From IMG/VR virus record IMGVR_UViG_3300043398_000067, positions 1 to 41,633 of that record: DNA of 41,633 nucleotides. The stretch is one strand, 5' to 3'. Shown here piece after piece: positions 1 to 5,688 of this stretch. Positions within the stretch are counted from its first letter, which is position 1, and every line of letters begins with the position of its first letter. The stretch comes from a virus. The notes beneath the pieces were generated by a model. It was given only the letters and a program-made list of their open reading frames with translations, had not been told where the DNA came from and did not search any database. The position numbers were made by a program, and so were the translations under genes.

Positions 1-102
1 TTTCTTAATCTCTGCCGCAAAGTAATTCTCATATCCTATTCCTGCCTTGTTTAAGGCAATTTGTCCACAAGACATTCCATCGAAAAGAGATAATACATTC
101 AT
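1..102 (-). CDS. C5 cytosine DNA methyltransferase, N-terminal fragment (cut by window edge)
   Basis: Only the first 34 codons are present; the gene runs off the left edge. The peptide begins MNVLSLFDGMSCGQIALNKA, the form of motif I (SAM-binding loop) of Dcm-type cytosine-5 methyltransferases, and continues with the acidic Ala-Ala-Glu-Ile segment expected after the second strand of the Rossmann fold. The start is the ATG at 102. It sits in a cassette whose right end (AAC at 167-169) is part of the array described separately. Its upstream leader shares a GGGCGGCTGTTAAA motif with other cassettes. A second, different C5 methyltransferase is the next cassette. The family call is firm; the length and catalytic loop cannot be seen. 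Confidence 0.8.
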   Translation of the reverse strand, partial: MNVLSLFDGMSCGQIALNKAGIGYENYFAAEIKK

Positions 103-169
103 AGGTTAATACATTTAACAGCCGCCCATTTAATACAAAACAAACAGTAAAGGCTAAAGCCCACATAAC

Positions 170-241
170 ACTGCGTATAAGAAATAAATTTTTTCATTTC
201 ATTTTTTGGTTGTTAAAAATTTCCTTCTCATACGCTGGTGC
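170..241. repeat. attC-like palindromic spacer 1
   Basis: This stretch lies between AAC (167-169) and GTT (242-244), the ends of two cassettes. Its outer parts are complementary: TGCGTATAAGAAA at the left pairs with TTCTCATACGC near the right, with extra unpaired bases on the right side (TGGTGC) compared with ACT on the left. The middle is A/T-rich. The asymmetric imperfect stem flanked by AAC and GTT is the layout of an integron attC site, but no integrase is visible to confirm this. Confidence 0.55.
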
Positions 242-999
242 GTTATGTACAAGTTTAAAAAAGAAAAAAGCCCACGCTCTAAAAATGTTTTTAAAAAATT
301 TCATTTTAAAATAAAAAGGTTTGTTCGGGTTTCGTTCTTGTTAGTATTTCTCTTGCACAGTTGAATATGTATAAACCTAAATCCGGGTCAACCATATTTC
401 TCAATGTTTTGCCTTTGTCATCTAAATCCTCATCAGCAACATTAAAACCATAAACAGTTGATGTAGGTTTAATTTCAGTATGTTTCCTTTCATCTGTTAC
501 CTCGTAGTTTCCTATTCTGAAATTTGCCCAATAAATATGGCGGTGCAGTTTTGCAGTTGGAGCAATTAAAGGTTCGTAATAAGGTATCACATTTTCAACA
601 CAAAACTTTCCTTTATGCCAGTTCTGCAACACAATTATTTCTTGATATAGTTTCATATCAGGGTAAGTAATTTTGTGAGTATTGCTTACAATCATTGTTT
701 GCAGTTTTGAATGTGAGGGGCAAGGCGGTGAAGCCCAAATGAAATCAAACTCGTCAATGTGTTCAATTAAATATTGGTGTGCATCGCCTACAATTACAGT
801 ATCGTTTGGAAAGTTTTTACGATATACTTCTGCAATCTTCGGGTCATATTCAACTGCTGTTACTTCGCAGTCATTCCAAAGTTTTCTGTTGCCACCAATC
901 CCGGCATAAAGATTTAATACTCTCATAAGCATTTTAAAATAAAATTTTTTAAAAACATTTTTCCCTCCCTTTTTTTCTTTTTTAAACCAGACACATAAC
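242..999 (-). mobile_element. Gene cassette carrying the 208-aa C5 methyltransferase, with private inverted ends
   Basis: The cassette starts GTTATGT at 242 and ends ACATAAC at 999. Reading inward from both ends, about 70 bp align with few differences: GTTATGT, then GTTTAAAAAAGAAAAAA, a divergent G/C-rich block, then AAAAATGTTTTTAAAAAATT and ATTTTAAAAT. These ends are complementary to each other but unrelated to the ends of neighbouring cassettes apart from GTTA. The left copy begins at the methyltransferase stop codon and the right copy ends at its start codon, so the element is one gene plus ends. What mobilises it is not encoded in the window. Confidence 0.6.
306..932 (-). CDS. Short phage-type DNA cytosine-5 methyltransferase
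   Basis: This 208-aa protein has the signature parts of C5 methyltransferases: motif I LNLYAGIGG near residues 6-14, an acidic residue after strand 2 (VEYDP), motif IV SPPCPSHS near residue 69 with the catalytic cysteine, and motif VI VENV near residue 113. An RHIYW segment follows. It is much shorter than typical Dcm or HhaI enzymes (about 320 aa or more), with little room for a target-recognition domain, and matches the compact phage methyltransferases I know of this type. Likely role: methylating phage DNA, perhaps against host restriction. ATG 932 is used; ATG 926 two codons later is an equally good start. It is the single gene of its cassette. Confidence 0.85.
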   Translation of the reverse strand: MLMRVLNLYAGIGGNRKLWNDCEVTAVEYDPKIAEVYRKNFPNDTVIVGDAHQYLIEHIDEFDFIWASPPCPSHSKLQTMIVSNTHKITYPDMKLYQEIIVLQNWHKGKFCVENVIPYYEPLIAPTAKLHRHIYWANFRIGNYEVTDERKHTEIKPTSTVYGFNVADEDLDDKGKTLRNMVDPDLGLYIFNCAREILTRTKPEQTFLF

Positions 1000-1093
1000 A
1001 GCGTATTAAAGTAAATTTTAAAATGCCATTGGCTGTTGTGCTTAATTCAAACGGTTGTGCAAGGCATTTTAAAACTTCCTTAATACGCAATCC
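1000..1093. repeat. attC-like palindromic spacer 2
   Basis: The spacer lies between AAC (997-999) and GTT (1094-1096). GCGTATTAA at 1001-1009 pairs with TTAATACGC at 1080-1088, and ATTTTAAAATGCC pairs with GGCATTTTAAAA, giving a long imperfect hairpin with about 35 nt at its tip. On the coding strand the site reads AAC-GGATT-GCG at one end and CGC-T-GTTA at the other, so five bases are unpaired on one side and one on the other. The stop codon of the 151-aa gene lies inside the GTTA. Confidence 0.6.
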
Positions 1094-1622
1094 GTTAGTG
1101 GCTATTTGGCTTTGTATTATTTGGCGTAACAGCCTTAACAGCCGTATTGCGATGTAAAAATTCTACCACATTTTTTATACCTGCTACTCTTGCATCTATT
1201 GGGGTTTTGAAATACAATGTTGCTTGTCTGTCTAAATCCCAAATTGTAATACATCTTTCATTCTCGTAAACCATATAATCAAAAGTACCAGTAATCCATC
1301 TATTTATTGATAAATGTATTCTGTAATTATCGAAAATCCATTCTTCTATCTGCGACCAAAGTGGTGCTTTGTAATGTTCGCAAATCAAATTATGATTTAG
1401 GAGTAAATCGTCCACGCCAACAACAGCATCCACATCTAAAAACTTTTCGATTAGCACTCCATTAGGATTCCACCAATATAGAAATGGAATATTAACCCCT
1501 AACTCTTTTAGCATTTTAGATGTTTCAAAATCTACAATCTGGTCTTTCATATTTTTTTAGTTTATTAGTTTTAACAGCCCGCCAAATAATACAAATCCAA
1601 ACAGTTCGCTTCGCCCACTAAC
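1094..1622 (-). mobile_element. Gene cassette carrying the 151-aa unknown gene
   Basis: The ends are GTTAGTGG at 1094 and CCACTAAC at 1622. Reading inward, both continue to TTTGTATTATTTGGCG after a spacer of different length (the right copy has 11 extra bases). The left end lies inside the coding region, so the last residues of the 151-aa protein (Thr-Lys-Pro-Asn-Ser-His) and its stop codon are encoded by the end repeat. The end sequence is not shared with the neighbouring cassettes beyond GTTA. Confidence 0.6.
1095..1550 (-). CDS. Uncharacterised 151-aa cassette protein
   Basis: The product resembles a widespread uncharacterised Bacteroidota/phage family. Visible features are an N-terminal helix (SKMLKELGV), a WW pair near residue 26, the segment APLWSQIEEWIFDNYRI near residues 62-78, and GTFDYMVYEN, which looks like a beta-hairpin. 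It has no membrane segment or signal peptide, and I see no catalytic motif. The ATG at 1550 follows a leader containing GGCGGGCTGTTAAAA that recurs before other cassette genes. The stop codon is inside the GTTA of the cassette boundary. No function can be assigned. Confidence 0.75.
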   Translation of the reverse strand: MKDQIVDFETSKMLKELGVNIPFLYWWNPNGVLIEKFLDVDAVVGVDDLLLNHNLICEHYKAPLWSQIEEWIFDNYRIHLSINRWITGTFDYMVYENERCITIWDLDRQATLYFKTPIDARVAGIKNVVEFLHRNTAVKAVTPNNTKPNSH

Positions 1623-1725
1623 ATATTATTGTCGGCAATTTGGCATTTACTTTTTTATGTTTCATATTGATAAATGCCAAACCAAAATGAAACATTTTGC
1701 ACTTCGTGTGCCACAATAATCGTCC
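1623..1725. repeat. attC-like palindromic spacer 3
   Basis: The spacer runs from AAC (1620-1622) to GTT (1726-1728). TATTATTGTCGGCA at the left pairs with TGCCACAATAATCGTCC at the right, with the unpaired surplus on the right. Inside it a second stem pairs TGGCATTTA with TAAATGCCA, and ATGTTTCAT with ATGAAACAT further in. On the coding strand it begins AACGGACG, matching the AACGG start seen at most other spacers. Confidence 0.6.
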
Positions 1726-2017
1726 GTTAAGTGAAATAAAAATTAGCCATTGAGTGCCTGCTTAAAATGTGTGTATTCTTCTTCATTCAATCCTAATATG
1801 TAATCCACCCAATTATTATTAGACTCTTTACCATCACCAATTACTTGCGGTCTTTTGAATCTGAAAGCATTTTCCTTGTCTGTCTTATTTAGTCGCTCCA
1901 TATATTTTCCAATAAACTTTCCTTTCGGTAGTTTTCCGTTTCTTAAATCGTCAATGCTTTCATTCAGCATCTCTATAAATATGTTTTCCATTTGGCTAAT
2001 TTTTACTATCACTTAAC
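1726..2017 (-). mobile_element. Gene cassette carrying the 82-aa unknown gene
   Basis: At 292 bp this is the smallest gene-bearing cassette. The left end reads GTTAAGTGA then TAAAAATTAGCCA. The right end, read inward, is GTTAAGTGA, two or three differing bases, then TAAAAATTAGCCA. The two ends thus match over about 25 bp as an inverted repeat. The left copy holds the stop codon of the gene and the right copy stops just before its start. Confidence 0.6.
1743..1991 (-). CDS. Uncharacterised 82-aa cassette protein
   Basis: I use the ATG at 1991 (MENIFIEML). A longer reading from GTG 2012 would put the start inside the cassette end repeat. The protein is hydrophilic and probably helical, with charged stretches (ESIDDLRNGKLPKG, YMERLNKTDKENAF) and a C-terminal WVDYILGLNEEEYTHF segment. 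It has no cysteine cluster, membrane segment or catalytic motif that I recognise. It is the only gene in its cassette, between the 151-aa and 109-aa cassette genes. No function is proposed. Confidence 0.65.
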   Translation of the reverse strand: MENIFIEMLNESIDDLRNGKLPKGKFIGKYMERLNKTDKENAFRFKRPQVIGDGKESNNNWVDYILGLNEEEYTHFKQALNG

Positions 2018-2089
2018 AGCACCCTTGCGCAATAAGGTTGCCGTATTATTTTTTTTGGAAGCAACCCTACTGACGCAAGGCTGCAATCC
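2018..2089. repeat. attC-like palindromic spacer 4
   Basis: The spacer lies between AAC (2015-2017) and GTT (2090-2092). GCACCCTTGCGCAATAAGG pairs with the opposite side CCCTACTGACGCAAGGCTGC, continuing through GTTGC/GCAAC, so about 22 bp of imperfect stem surround an A/T-rich tip. On the coding strand it reads AAC-GGATT-GCA at one end and TGC-T-GTTA at the other, the same 5-versus-1 asymmetry as spacer 2. Confidence 0.65.
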
Positions 2090-2501
2090 GTTAATGGCAA
2101 GGCAGGCGTAACAGCCAAATACCATTCTCATTTAATCTAATTTAAAATTATGTCCAGAAGGCGTTCCCCTTACACAGCACCTTTCACAAGCATGATGTTC
2201 CTCTTCAACTGGTGCGCCACAGAAAGAACATTTAGGTTTCCACACAGAAACATCGTCTCCGTTTAGAAAACTTGCAATTATTGTTTTGTTTTCAAGTTCG
2301 TAATTTACTGGCAATTTCTTTAATTTAATATACCAATTTACAAAGTCAATTAACTTGTCTTCATTCCATACAAAGTGTTCGTCAAGTTTTTGCGCCCACC
2401 ATTCTGTATCTTCTGTAAACATTGATGGATAATGCGCTACGAATGTTTCTCCCTTTGTCATTGTTGTTTGTTTTTAACAGCCCGCCTGCCCAGCCATTAA
2501 C
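2090..2501 (-). mobile_element. Gene cassette carrying the 109-aa zinc-ribbon gene
   Basis: The left end is GTTAATGGCAAGGCAGGCG; the right end, read inward, is GTTAATGGCTGGGCAGGCG. They differ at two positions in 19. The next bases contain GGCTGTTA on the coding strand at both ends, in the 3' region as GGCTGTTACGCC and in the 5' leader as GGCGGGCTGTTAAAA. The cassette holds one gene and little else. Confidence 0.6.
2132..2461 (-). CDS. 109-aa protein with a C-terminal zinc ribbon
   Basis: The N-terminal two thirds are acidic and aromatic-rich (FTEDTEWWAQKLDEHFVWNEDKLIDFVNWYIKL), probably helical. The C-terminal part has four cysteines in the order CSFCGAP then CERCC, with two histidines between, consistent with one bound zinc. 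A role in nucleic-acid or protein binding is possible but not shown. The ATG at 2461 follows a leader with GGCGGGCTGTTAAAA. No homologous family comes to mind. It is the right-most gene of the first cassette array. Confidence 0.7.
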   Translation of the reverse strand: MTKGETFVAHYPSMFTEDTEWWAQKLDEHFVWNEDKLIDFVNWYIKLKKLPVNYELENKTIIASFLNGDDVSVWKPKCSFCGAPVEEEHHACERCCVRGTPSGHNFKLD

Positions 2502-2614
2502 ATCGGGCTTGACAATATGCAGGGCTGGTGCGTTTATGTATTATTTGTTTTCAATTTGTTTCTGTTATCAATATTCTGTGCCTCTTTCGCCTGCACATCG
2601 CAAGCCCGTGAACC
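2502..2614. repeat. attC-like palindromic spacer 5 (junction of array 1 with phage backbone)
   Basis: The spacer lies between AAC (2499-2501) and GTT (2615-2617). CGGGCTTGACAATATGCAGG near the left pairs with CCTGCACATCGCAAGCCCG near the right. On the coding strand it begins AAC-GGTTCA-CGGGCTTG and ends CAAGCCCG-AT-GTTA. The GTTA at 2615 contains the stop codon of the DUF1064 gene, a phage backbone gene. The start of this site closely matches spacer 7 at 10583-10651 (AACGGTTTCGGGCTTGG), which holds the same place in the second array. Confidence 0.65.
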
Positions 2615-2615
2615 G

Positions 2616-2966
2616 TTATTTAACAAGTACTAAATTATAATCAGGGTATAACGCCTTAGTAAGTTTCCATTTCAATTTCCACAAATCTGTTTCCATGCCT
2701 TTTACCTCCCAAAATTCCTTACGCCCATCCTCAAACTCAACTACAAAATCTATGAAATAGTTGGCTATATGTACCCCATTTACATCCAGGGATATTTTAA
2801 ACTGTCTATCCCAACTCTTTACCCTTTCTCTTGGGTTAATTGATTTCTTCAAAAGGTCAAGGCGGTGGGCTACTTCTGCCTCCATCTTTGAATGGTAATT
2901 GTACCCGTTATAAGTTTGCCGGATAGCCTTATACTTATTACCACTATGGAATGAGTTTTTATACAT
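2616..2966 (-). CDS. DUF1064 family phage nuclease-like protein
   Basis: This 116-aa protein has the features of the DUF1064 phage family: an N-terminal SKMEAEVAHRLDLL (usually SKxEAxxxxxL), a W.RQ segment, then YFIDFVVEFEDGRKEFWEVKG, whose D-F and E-V-K-G spacing fits a PD-(D/E)xK nuclease core, and a C-terminal LKWKLTKALYP helix. The family is common in phage replication regions and is thought to act like a Holliday-junction or DNA-repair nuclease; activity here is inferred. Its start overlaps the stop of the 50-aa zinc-finger gene, so it belongs to the phage operon. Its stop codon lies in the GTTA that begins the first cassette array. Confidence 0.8.
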   Translation of the reverse strand: MYKNSFHSGNKYKAIRQTYNGYNYHSKMEAEVAHRLDLLKKSINPRERVKSWDRQFKISLDVNGVHIANYFIDFVVEFEDGRKEFWEVKGMETDLWKLKWKLTKALYPDYNLVLVK

Positions 2967-3111
2967 TTTTATTTTTTTTAACCTTTACATACCCCAGGCC
3001 CTTACAGGCTGTACAAATGGCTATGCCTCCAACGTGGCCCGATCCGTTGCACCTTTCGCACTCTATCTTCCCTCTTCCGTAGCCATCTTCAGTTCGTTTT
3101 TTCTTACTCAT
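2959..3111 (-). CDS. 50-aa DnaJ-type zinc-finger protein
   Basis: This is a short gene with one pair of CxxCxGxG-like motifs, CERCNGSG and CTACKGLG, separated by seven residues, as in the zinc-binding repeats of DnaJ. The N-terminus is basic (SKKKR) and the C-terminus is lysine-rich. It starts at ATG 3111 and its stop overlaps the DUF1064 start. A second protein of the same kind is encoded at 7858-8058. Such lone DnaJ-type zinc fingers are common in phage operons; the partner is unknown. Confidence 0.7.
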   Translation of the reverse strand: MSKKKRTEDGYGRGKIECERCNGSGHVGGIAICTACKGLGYVKVKKNKNV

Positions 3112-3202
3112 CGTCTTTGGAGTTGTAAAGGGTTAGTACACAAATCCCAAGGGTGCAGATTAGTATTATAAAGCAGATTAGTATTTCTGTTTGTTCTTTC
3201 AT
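3104..3202 (-). CDS. 32-aa single-pass membrane peptide
   Basis: The ORF is MKEQTE followed by a hydrophobic stretch of about 20 residues (ILICFIILICTLGICVLTLY) and a short charged tail (NSKDDE). This predicts one membrane helix. It starts two bases downstream of the stop of the 70-aa gene and overlaps the start of the zinc-finger gene by 8 bases, which supports translation as part of the operon. No function is known. Confidence 0.5.
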   Translation of the reverse strand: MKEQTEILICFIILICTLGICVLTLYNSKDDE

Positions 3203-3203
3203 G

Positions 3204-3416
3204 TTAGTTGGTGTGAAAAGGGTTTATATGCTGTGACTTTGTGCTGCGGTATTCTTTGGGAGTAGCCCCGTATATCTCTGTCAGGCGTTCTACCTGGCCG
3301 GATATGAATTTAAGTATTTCCTCCGATGGTATGGTGTGCCTGTTCAATGGTTCGTATTTTACAGGCGGCCTGTGTGGGTGGTGGTATATCATAGCGTCAA
3401 ATATAGTTAATTGCAT
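3204..3416 (-). CDS. Uncharacterised 70-aa protein
   Basis: This small gene lies between the 66-aa gene and the membrane peptide. The N-terminal MQLTIFDAM resembles the short beta-strand that begins several phage early proteins. There is a proline/histidine-rich part (YHHPHRPPVKY) and an amphipathic helix (SEEILKFISGQVERLTEIYG). I see no known domain. Spacing is tight on both sides (3 bases to the upstream stop), so it is likely co-translated with the helicase gene upstream. Confidence 0.6.
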   Translation of the reverse strand: MQLTIFDAMIYHHPHRPPVKYEPLNRHTIPSEEILKFISGQVERLTEIYGATPKEYRSTKSQHINPFHTN

Positions 3417-3419
3417 GGG

Positions 3420-3620
3420 CTATTGGTTTAATTTTTTCTTATAATTTATTACCCATTCGATGTCCTTTTTAGTCTGTTCTATAAATCTTTTTTTACACTC
3501 TCTTTGGTGCTGTGAACTTATCTTATCGAAGCCTTTTGTTTTCATCTTTTGAAAGGCCGCCAAAGTTTCACAAAGGATAATTAAATCCTCATCTAACTCG
3601 TTGTTTATTTTTGTTTTCAT
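3420..3620 (-). CDS. Uncharacterised 66-aa helical protein
   Basis: The product is charged and lysine-rich and likely all helical (DEDLIILCETLAAFQKMKTKG, then QRECKKRFIEQTKKDIEWVINY). Its ATG at 3620 overlaps the stop of the DnaB-like helicase gene (ATGA arrangement), which suggests coupled translation. A helicase-linked role is possible only by position. No family is recognised. Confidence 0.6.
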   Translation of the reverse strand: MKTKINNELDEDLIILCETLAAFQKMKTKGFDKISSQHQRECKKRFIEQTKKDIEWVINYKKKLNQ

Positions 3621-4852
3621 AGGTTTCTAAATGTTGGCACAAAGCCCTCAAATGAAAGGTCAAATTCTCCCGTACCAGAGTTACGCCCCTTTTGTTGAAT
3701 AATCTTTGCTACTTCCGGCTCACCAAACTGCGAGGGCATCGGACGTTGTACAAATATAACACTATCTGCCGCCTCTTCTATCTGCCCAGATCCACGTAAT
3801 CTACTTAACTTTGGAGCCGTGCTTCCTGTGTTATCTCTGTTTAACTGACAAAGAAGTATAACTGCTGATTCGTTTTCTTTGGCAAAGTTTTTTAATGCCC
3901 TGCATATTTCCGCTAAGTTCTGCTCTGTACTATTTCCCTTTTTATGATATGAAATAAGTTGAAGATAGTCTATAAAAAATAAGCGGCAATTAAACCTAGA
4001 TACAAAATATCTCATTTTTGAAACGATACTTTCAAGGGCAGAGTTTCGGGTATTGTCTAAAAGTATTCTGTTGTTCAATATCCCTTTAAGTTTAGAGGTC
4101 ATTTCAGGAAGGTTCACCGTTCCCCTAAGTATATCTTTTGAAGACATATTTGTATCAATAGCAGACAGTCGGGCAGTTAATTGCTGAATAGACATTTCAA
4201 GTGAGAACAAAGCCGCATAAGTTCCGTTTATAGCGTTGTTGTATGCTATGTTTAGTGCGAAGGTTGTTTTTCCTTGCGAGGTTTCAGCGGCAATAATTAC
4301 TAAGTCCGTTGTGTGAAAACCTCCGGTAAACTTATCGTAAACATTTATTCCTGTCGGGAACCCTGTAACCGCATGGCCTGTCTGTATGTTTTCAACGTGC
4401 TTAATTATATCCCTAACGTGTTCTTTTATGTCCCTATGATCTGTTACGTTTTCGGAAAACTCACCGATAGACTGTTGTAAAATTTGTTCAAAATTATCTA
4501 TTTCGTTTTTCGTTACACAGTCGTTTAACCTGGAAAGTATTGAGGAACACTTCCTTGCCTTATCTTCGTTTATGAGTAAATTAAGCCATGTTTCAGTATC
4601 AACATCATAATCTATAGATTTTATGATATTGGTCAGCGGCTCGAAATAAGCCTCTCCAAGCGATTGCGTTAGTGAAATGAGGTTTACATTGCCTCCCGTG
4701 GTTATAATGTCCCTAAACGCTTTAAAAACGGTTTGGTGGGCAATAAAGAGGCTATCATGCAACTTTGTGAAGTGAACCCAATAAAGTTGATTATCTGCAA
4801 TTAGGTGCGATAACAACTGATCCTCTGCCTTTGATTGTATTTTATAATCCAT
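3617..4852 (-). CDS. dnaB: DnaB-type replicative DNA helicase
   Basis: This 411-aa protein has the two-domain form of DnaB. The N-terminal part (residues 1-110) is helical. The RecA-like C-terminal domain has the Walker A motif AETSQGKTT near residue 189, the Walker B strand LFFIDYLQLI near residue 292, a SLEMS segment, and the region LRGSGQIEEAADSVIFVQRP typical of DnaB motif 4 and the arginine finger. It would unwind DNA at the phage fork. Its start overlaps the stop of the DUF4373 initiator-like gene (TAATG), so the two are likely made together. It is a little shorter than bacterial DnaB (about 450-470 aa). Confidence 0.92.
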   Translation of the reverse strand: MDYKIQSKAEDQLLSHLIADNQLYWVHFTKLHDSLFIAHQTVFKAFRDIITTGGNVNLISLTQSLGEAYFEPLTNIIKSIDYDVDTETWLNLLINEDKARKCSSILSRLNDCVTKNEIDNFEQILQQSIGEFSENVTDHRDIKEHVRDIIKHVENIQTGHAVTGFPTGINVYDKFTGGFHTTDLVIIAAETSQGKTTFALNIAYNNAINGTYAALFSLEMSIQQLTARLSAIDTNMSSKDILRGTVNLPEMTSKLKGILNNRILLDNTRNSALESIVSKMRYFVSRFNCRLFFIDYLQLISYHKKGNSTEQNLAEICRALKNFAKENESAVILLCQLNRDNTGSTAPKLSRLRGSGQIEEAADSVIFVQRPMPSQFGEPEVAKIIQQKGRNSGTGEFDLSFEGFVPTFRNL

Positions 4853-5541
4853 TAGCGAATGTATTGCCCGTCCTGGCCTATTTTAGCGGGTTTAAATTCT
4901 TGTTTAGGTATTAGGTTATTACCCATCTTTAAGCCCCAGTTTCTAAAATGCTGCTTAAAGTCCCTTTCGGTTTCATGAGTATCTCCGGCTATTTTGCAGT
5001 TGGAAATAAAGGTATCTAAGATTTCAGGGAGTTGCTCTTTTTTTAACCTGAACTTCATGCAGACTTCTTCAATCCAAATGTCTTGTTTCAAAACAGCGGC
5101 TTTGTATTCTCTTCTATTCTCTTCTATTCTCTTATCTTCTATTATGGTATTACGCTCGTATGTGTTTGGTATTACGCTCGTATTAACTATTTGATTCTTA
5201 GCCCTTTCCTTTGCCCACCTCTTGTTTACCGCATCGCTGTTCTTTTTGCTGGTACTATGCCTCTCTTCCAGTGATTCCGATACCCTCGTATTACCAATTT
5301 CATTCTCACGTATTACGAACAAATCAAACTCTTTTATGACAGACAATATGTTATTTTCATCCTCCCTTAATTCAAAGGCTATATCTGAAATTTCTTTAAA
5401 TGTAAGTTTGCCATTTTGTTCGTGAAGTATCTCCACTAATGCCCAATATATGCCATAACCCTTCATGCCCTTAATTCTAAGAAGTCGGATTATTTTAGGG
5501 TCCCTCCTTGCATTATCATCGTGTTTAAAATAGTATGCCAT
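4852..5541 (-). CDS. DUF4373 replication initiator/helicase-loader-like protein
   Basis: The N-terminal 90 residues match the DUF4373 winged-helix domain of Bacteroidota phages and plasmids: AYYFKHDDNARRDPKIIRLL, then GYGIYWALVEILHEQNGKL. A charged linker (about residues 95-150) contains the DNA repeats listed separately, and the C-terminal part (DIWIEEVCMKFRL to FKQHFRNWGLKMG) looks like the segment often found next to helicase-loading proteins. Position just before the DnaB gene supports a lambda O-like role: binding the origin and loading helicase. This is inference from family and position. Confidence 0.8.
   Translation of the reverse strand: MAYYFKHDDNARRDPKIIRLLRIKGMKGYGIYWALVEILHEQNGKLTFKEISDIAFELREDENNILSVIKEFDLFVIRENEIGNTRVSESLEERHSTSKKNSDAVNKRWAKERAKNQIVNTSVIPNTYERNTIIEDKRIEENRREYKAAVLKQDIWIEEVCMKFRLKKEQLPEILDTFISNCKIAGDTHETERDFKQHFRNWGLKMGNNLIPKQEFKPAKIGQDGQYIR
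5146..5295. repeat. Iteron-like direct repeats inside the DUF4373 gene (candidate origin)
   Basis: The 16-bp sequence GGTATTACGCTCGTAT occurs at 5146-5161 and 5168-5183, 22 bp apart, that is two helical turns. A related copy TACCCTCGTATTACC lies at 5281-5295 and a weaker one (CTCACGTATTACG) just to its right. Next to them at 5108-5130 the decamer CTTCTATTCT is repeated. Iterons inside an initiator gene followed by an A/T-rich stretch are the layout of lambda-type origins. No opening assay is implied. Confidence 0.45.
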
Positions 5542-5570
5542 TTAAAATAAGTGTCCCTACGCATCAAAGA

Positions 5571-5658
5571 GGAATCACGGAGCATTTGAGGCTCTATGGC
5601 AATGATGTTTCGGGACAAGATTTTTTACTCATAGTACGTGATTCCTAAGGCAAATATA
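5571..5658 (-). promoter_or_regulatory. Candidate promoter with inverted-repeat operator for the replication operon
   Basis: In the 147-bp gap before the DUF4373 gene, the minus strand carries TATATTTG at 5658-5651, a match to the Bacteroidota -7 box TAnnTTTG. A convincing -33 TTTG is not obvious. GGAATCACG at 5571-5579 and CGTGATTCC at 5638-5646 form a 9-bp inverted repeat 58 bp apart, just downstream of the -7 box, possibly an operator pair. The rest of the gap holds no gene. Confidence 0.4.
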
Positions 5659-5688
5659 TAAATTAATTCAATACCACGGAGAAAGTTT

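Noticed and set aside
170-2614. Reading the palindromes as ordinary rho-independent terminators or REP elements
   Set aside because: They lack T runs after the stem, are 70-110 bp long with asymmetric unpaired bases, and are fixed between AAC and GTT; REP copies would share sequence with each other, and these mostly do not.
5108-5183. CRISPR-like array from the repeats in the DUF4373 gene
   Set aside because: Only two or three short repeats at 22-bp spacing lie within a coding region, with no spacers of regular length and no cas genes.
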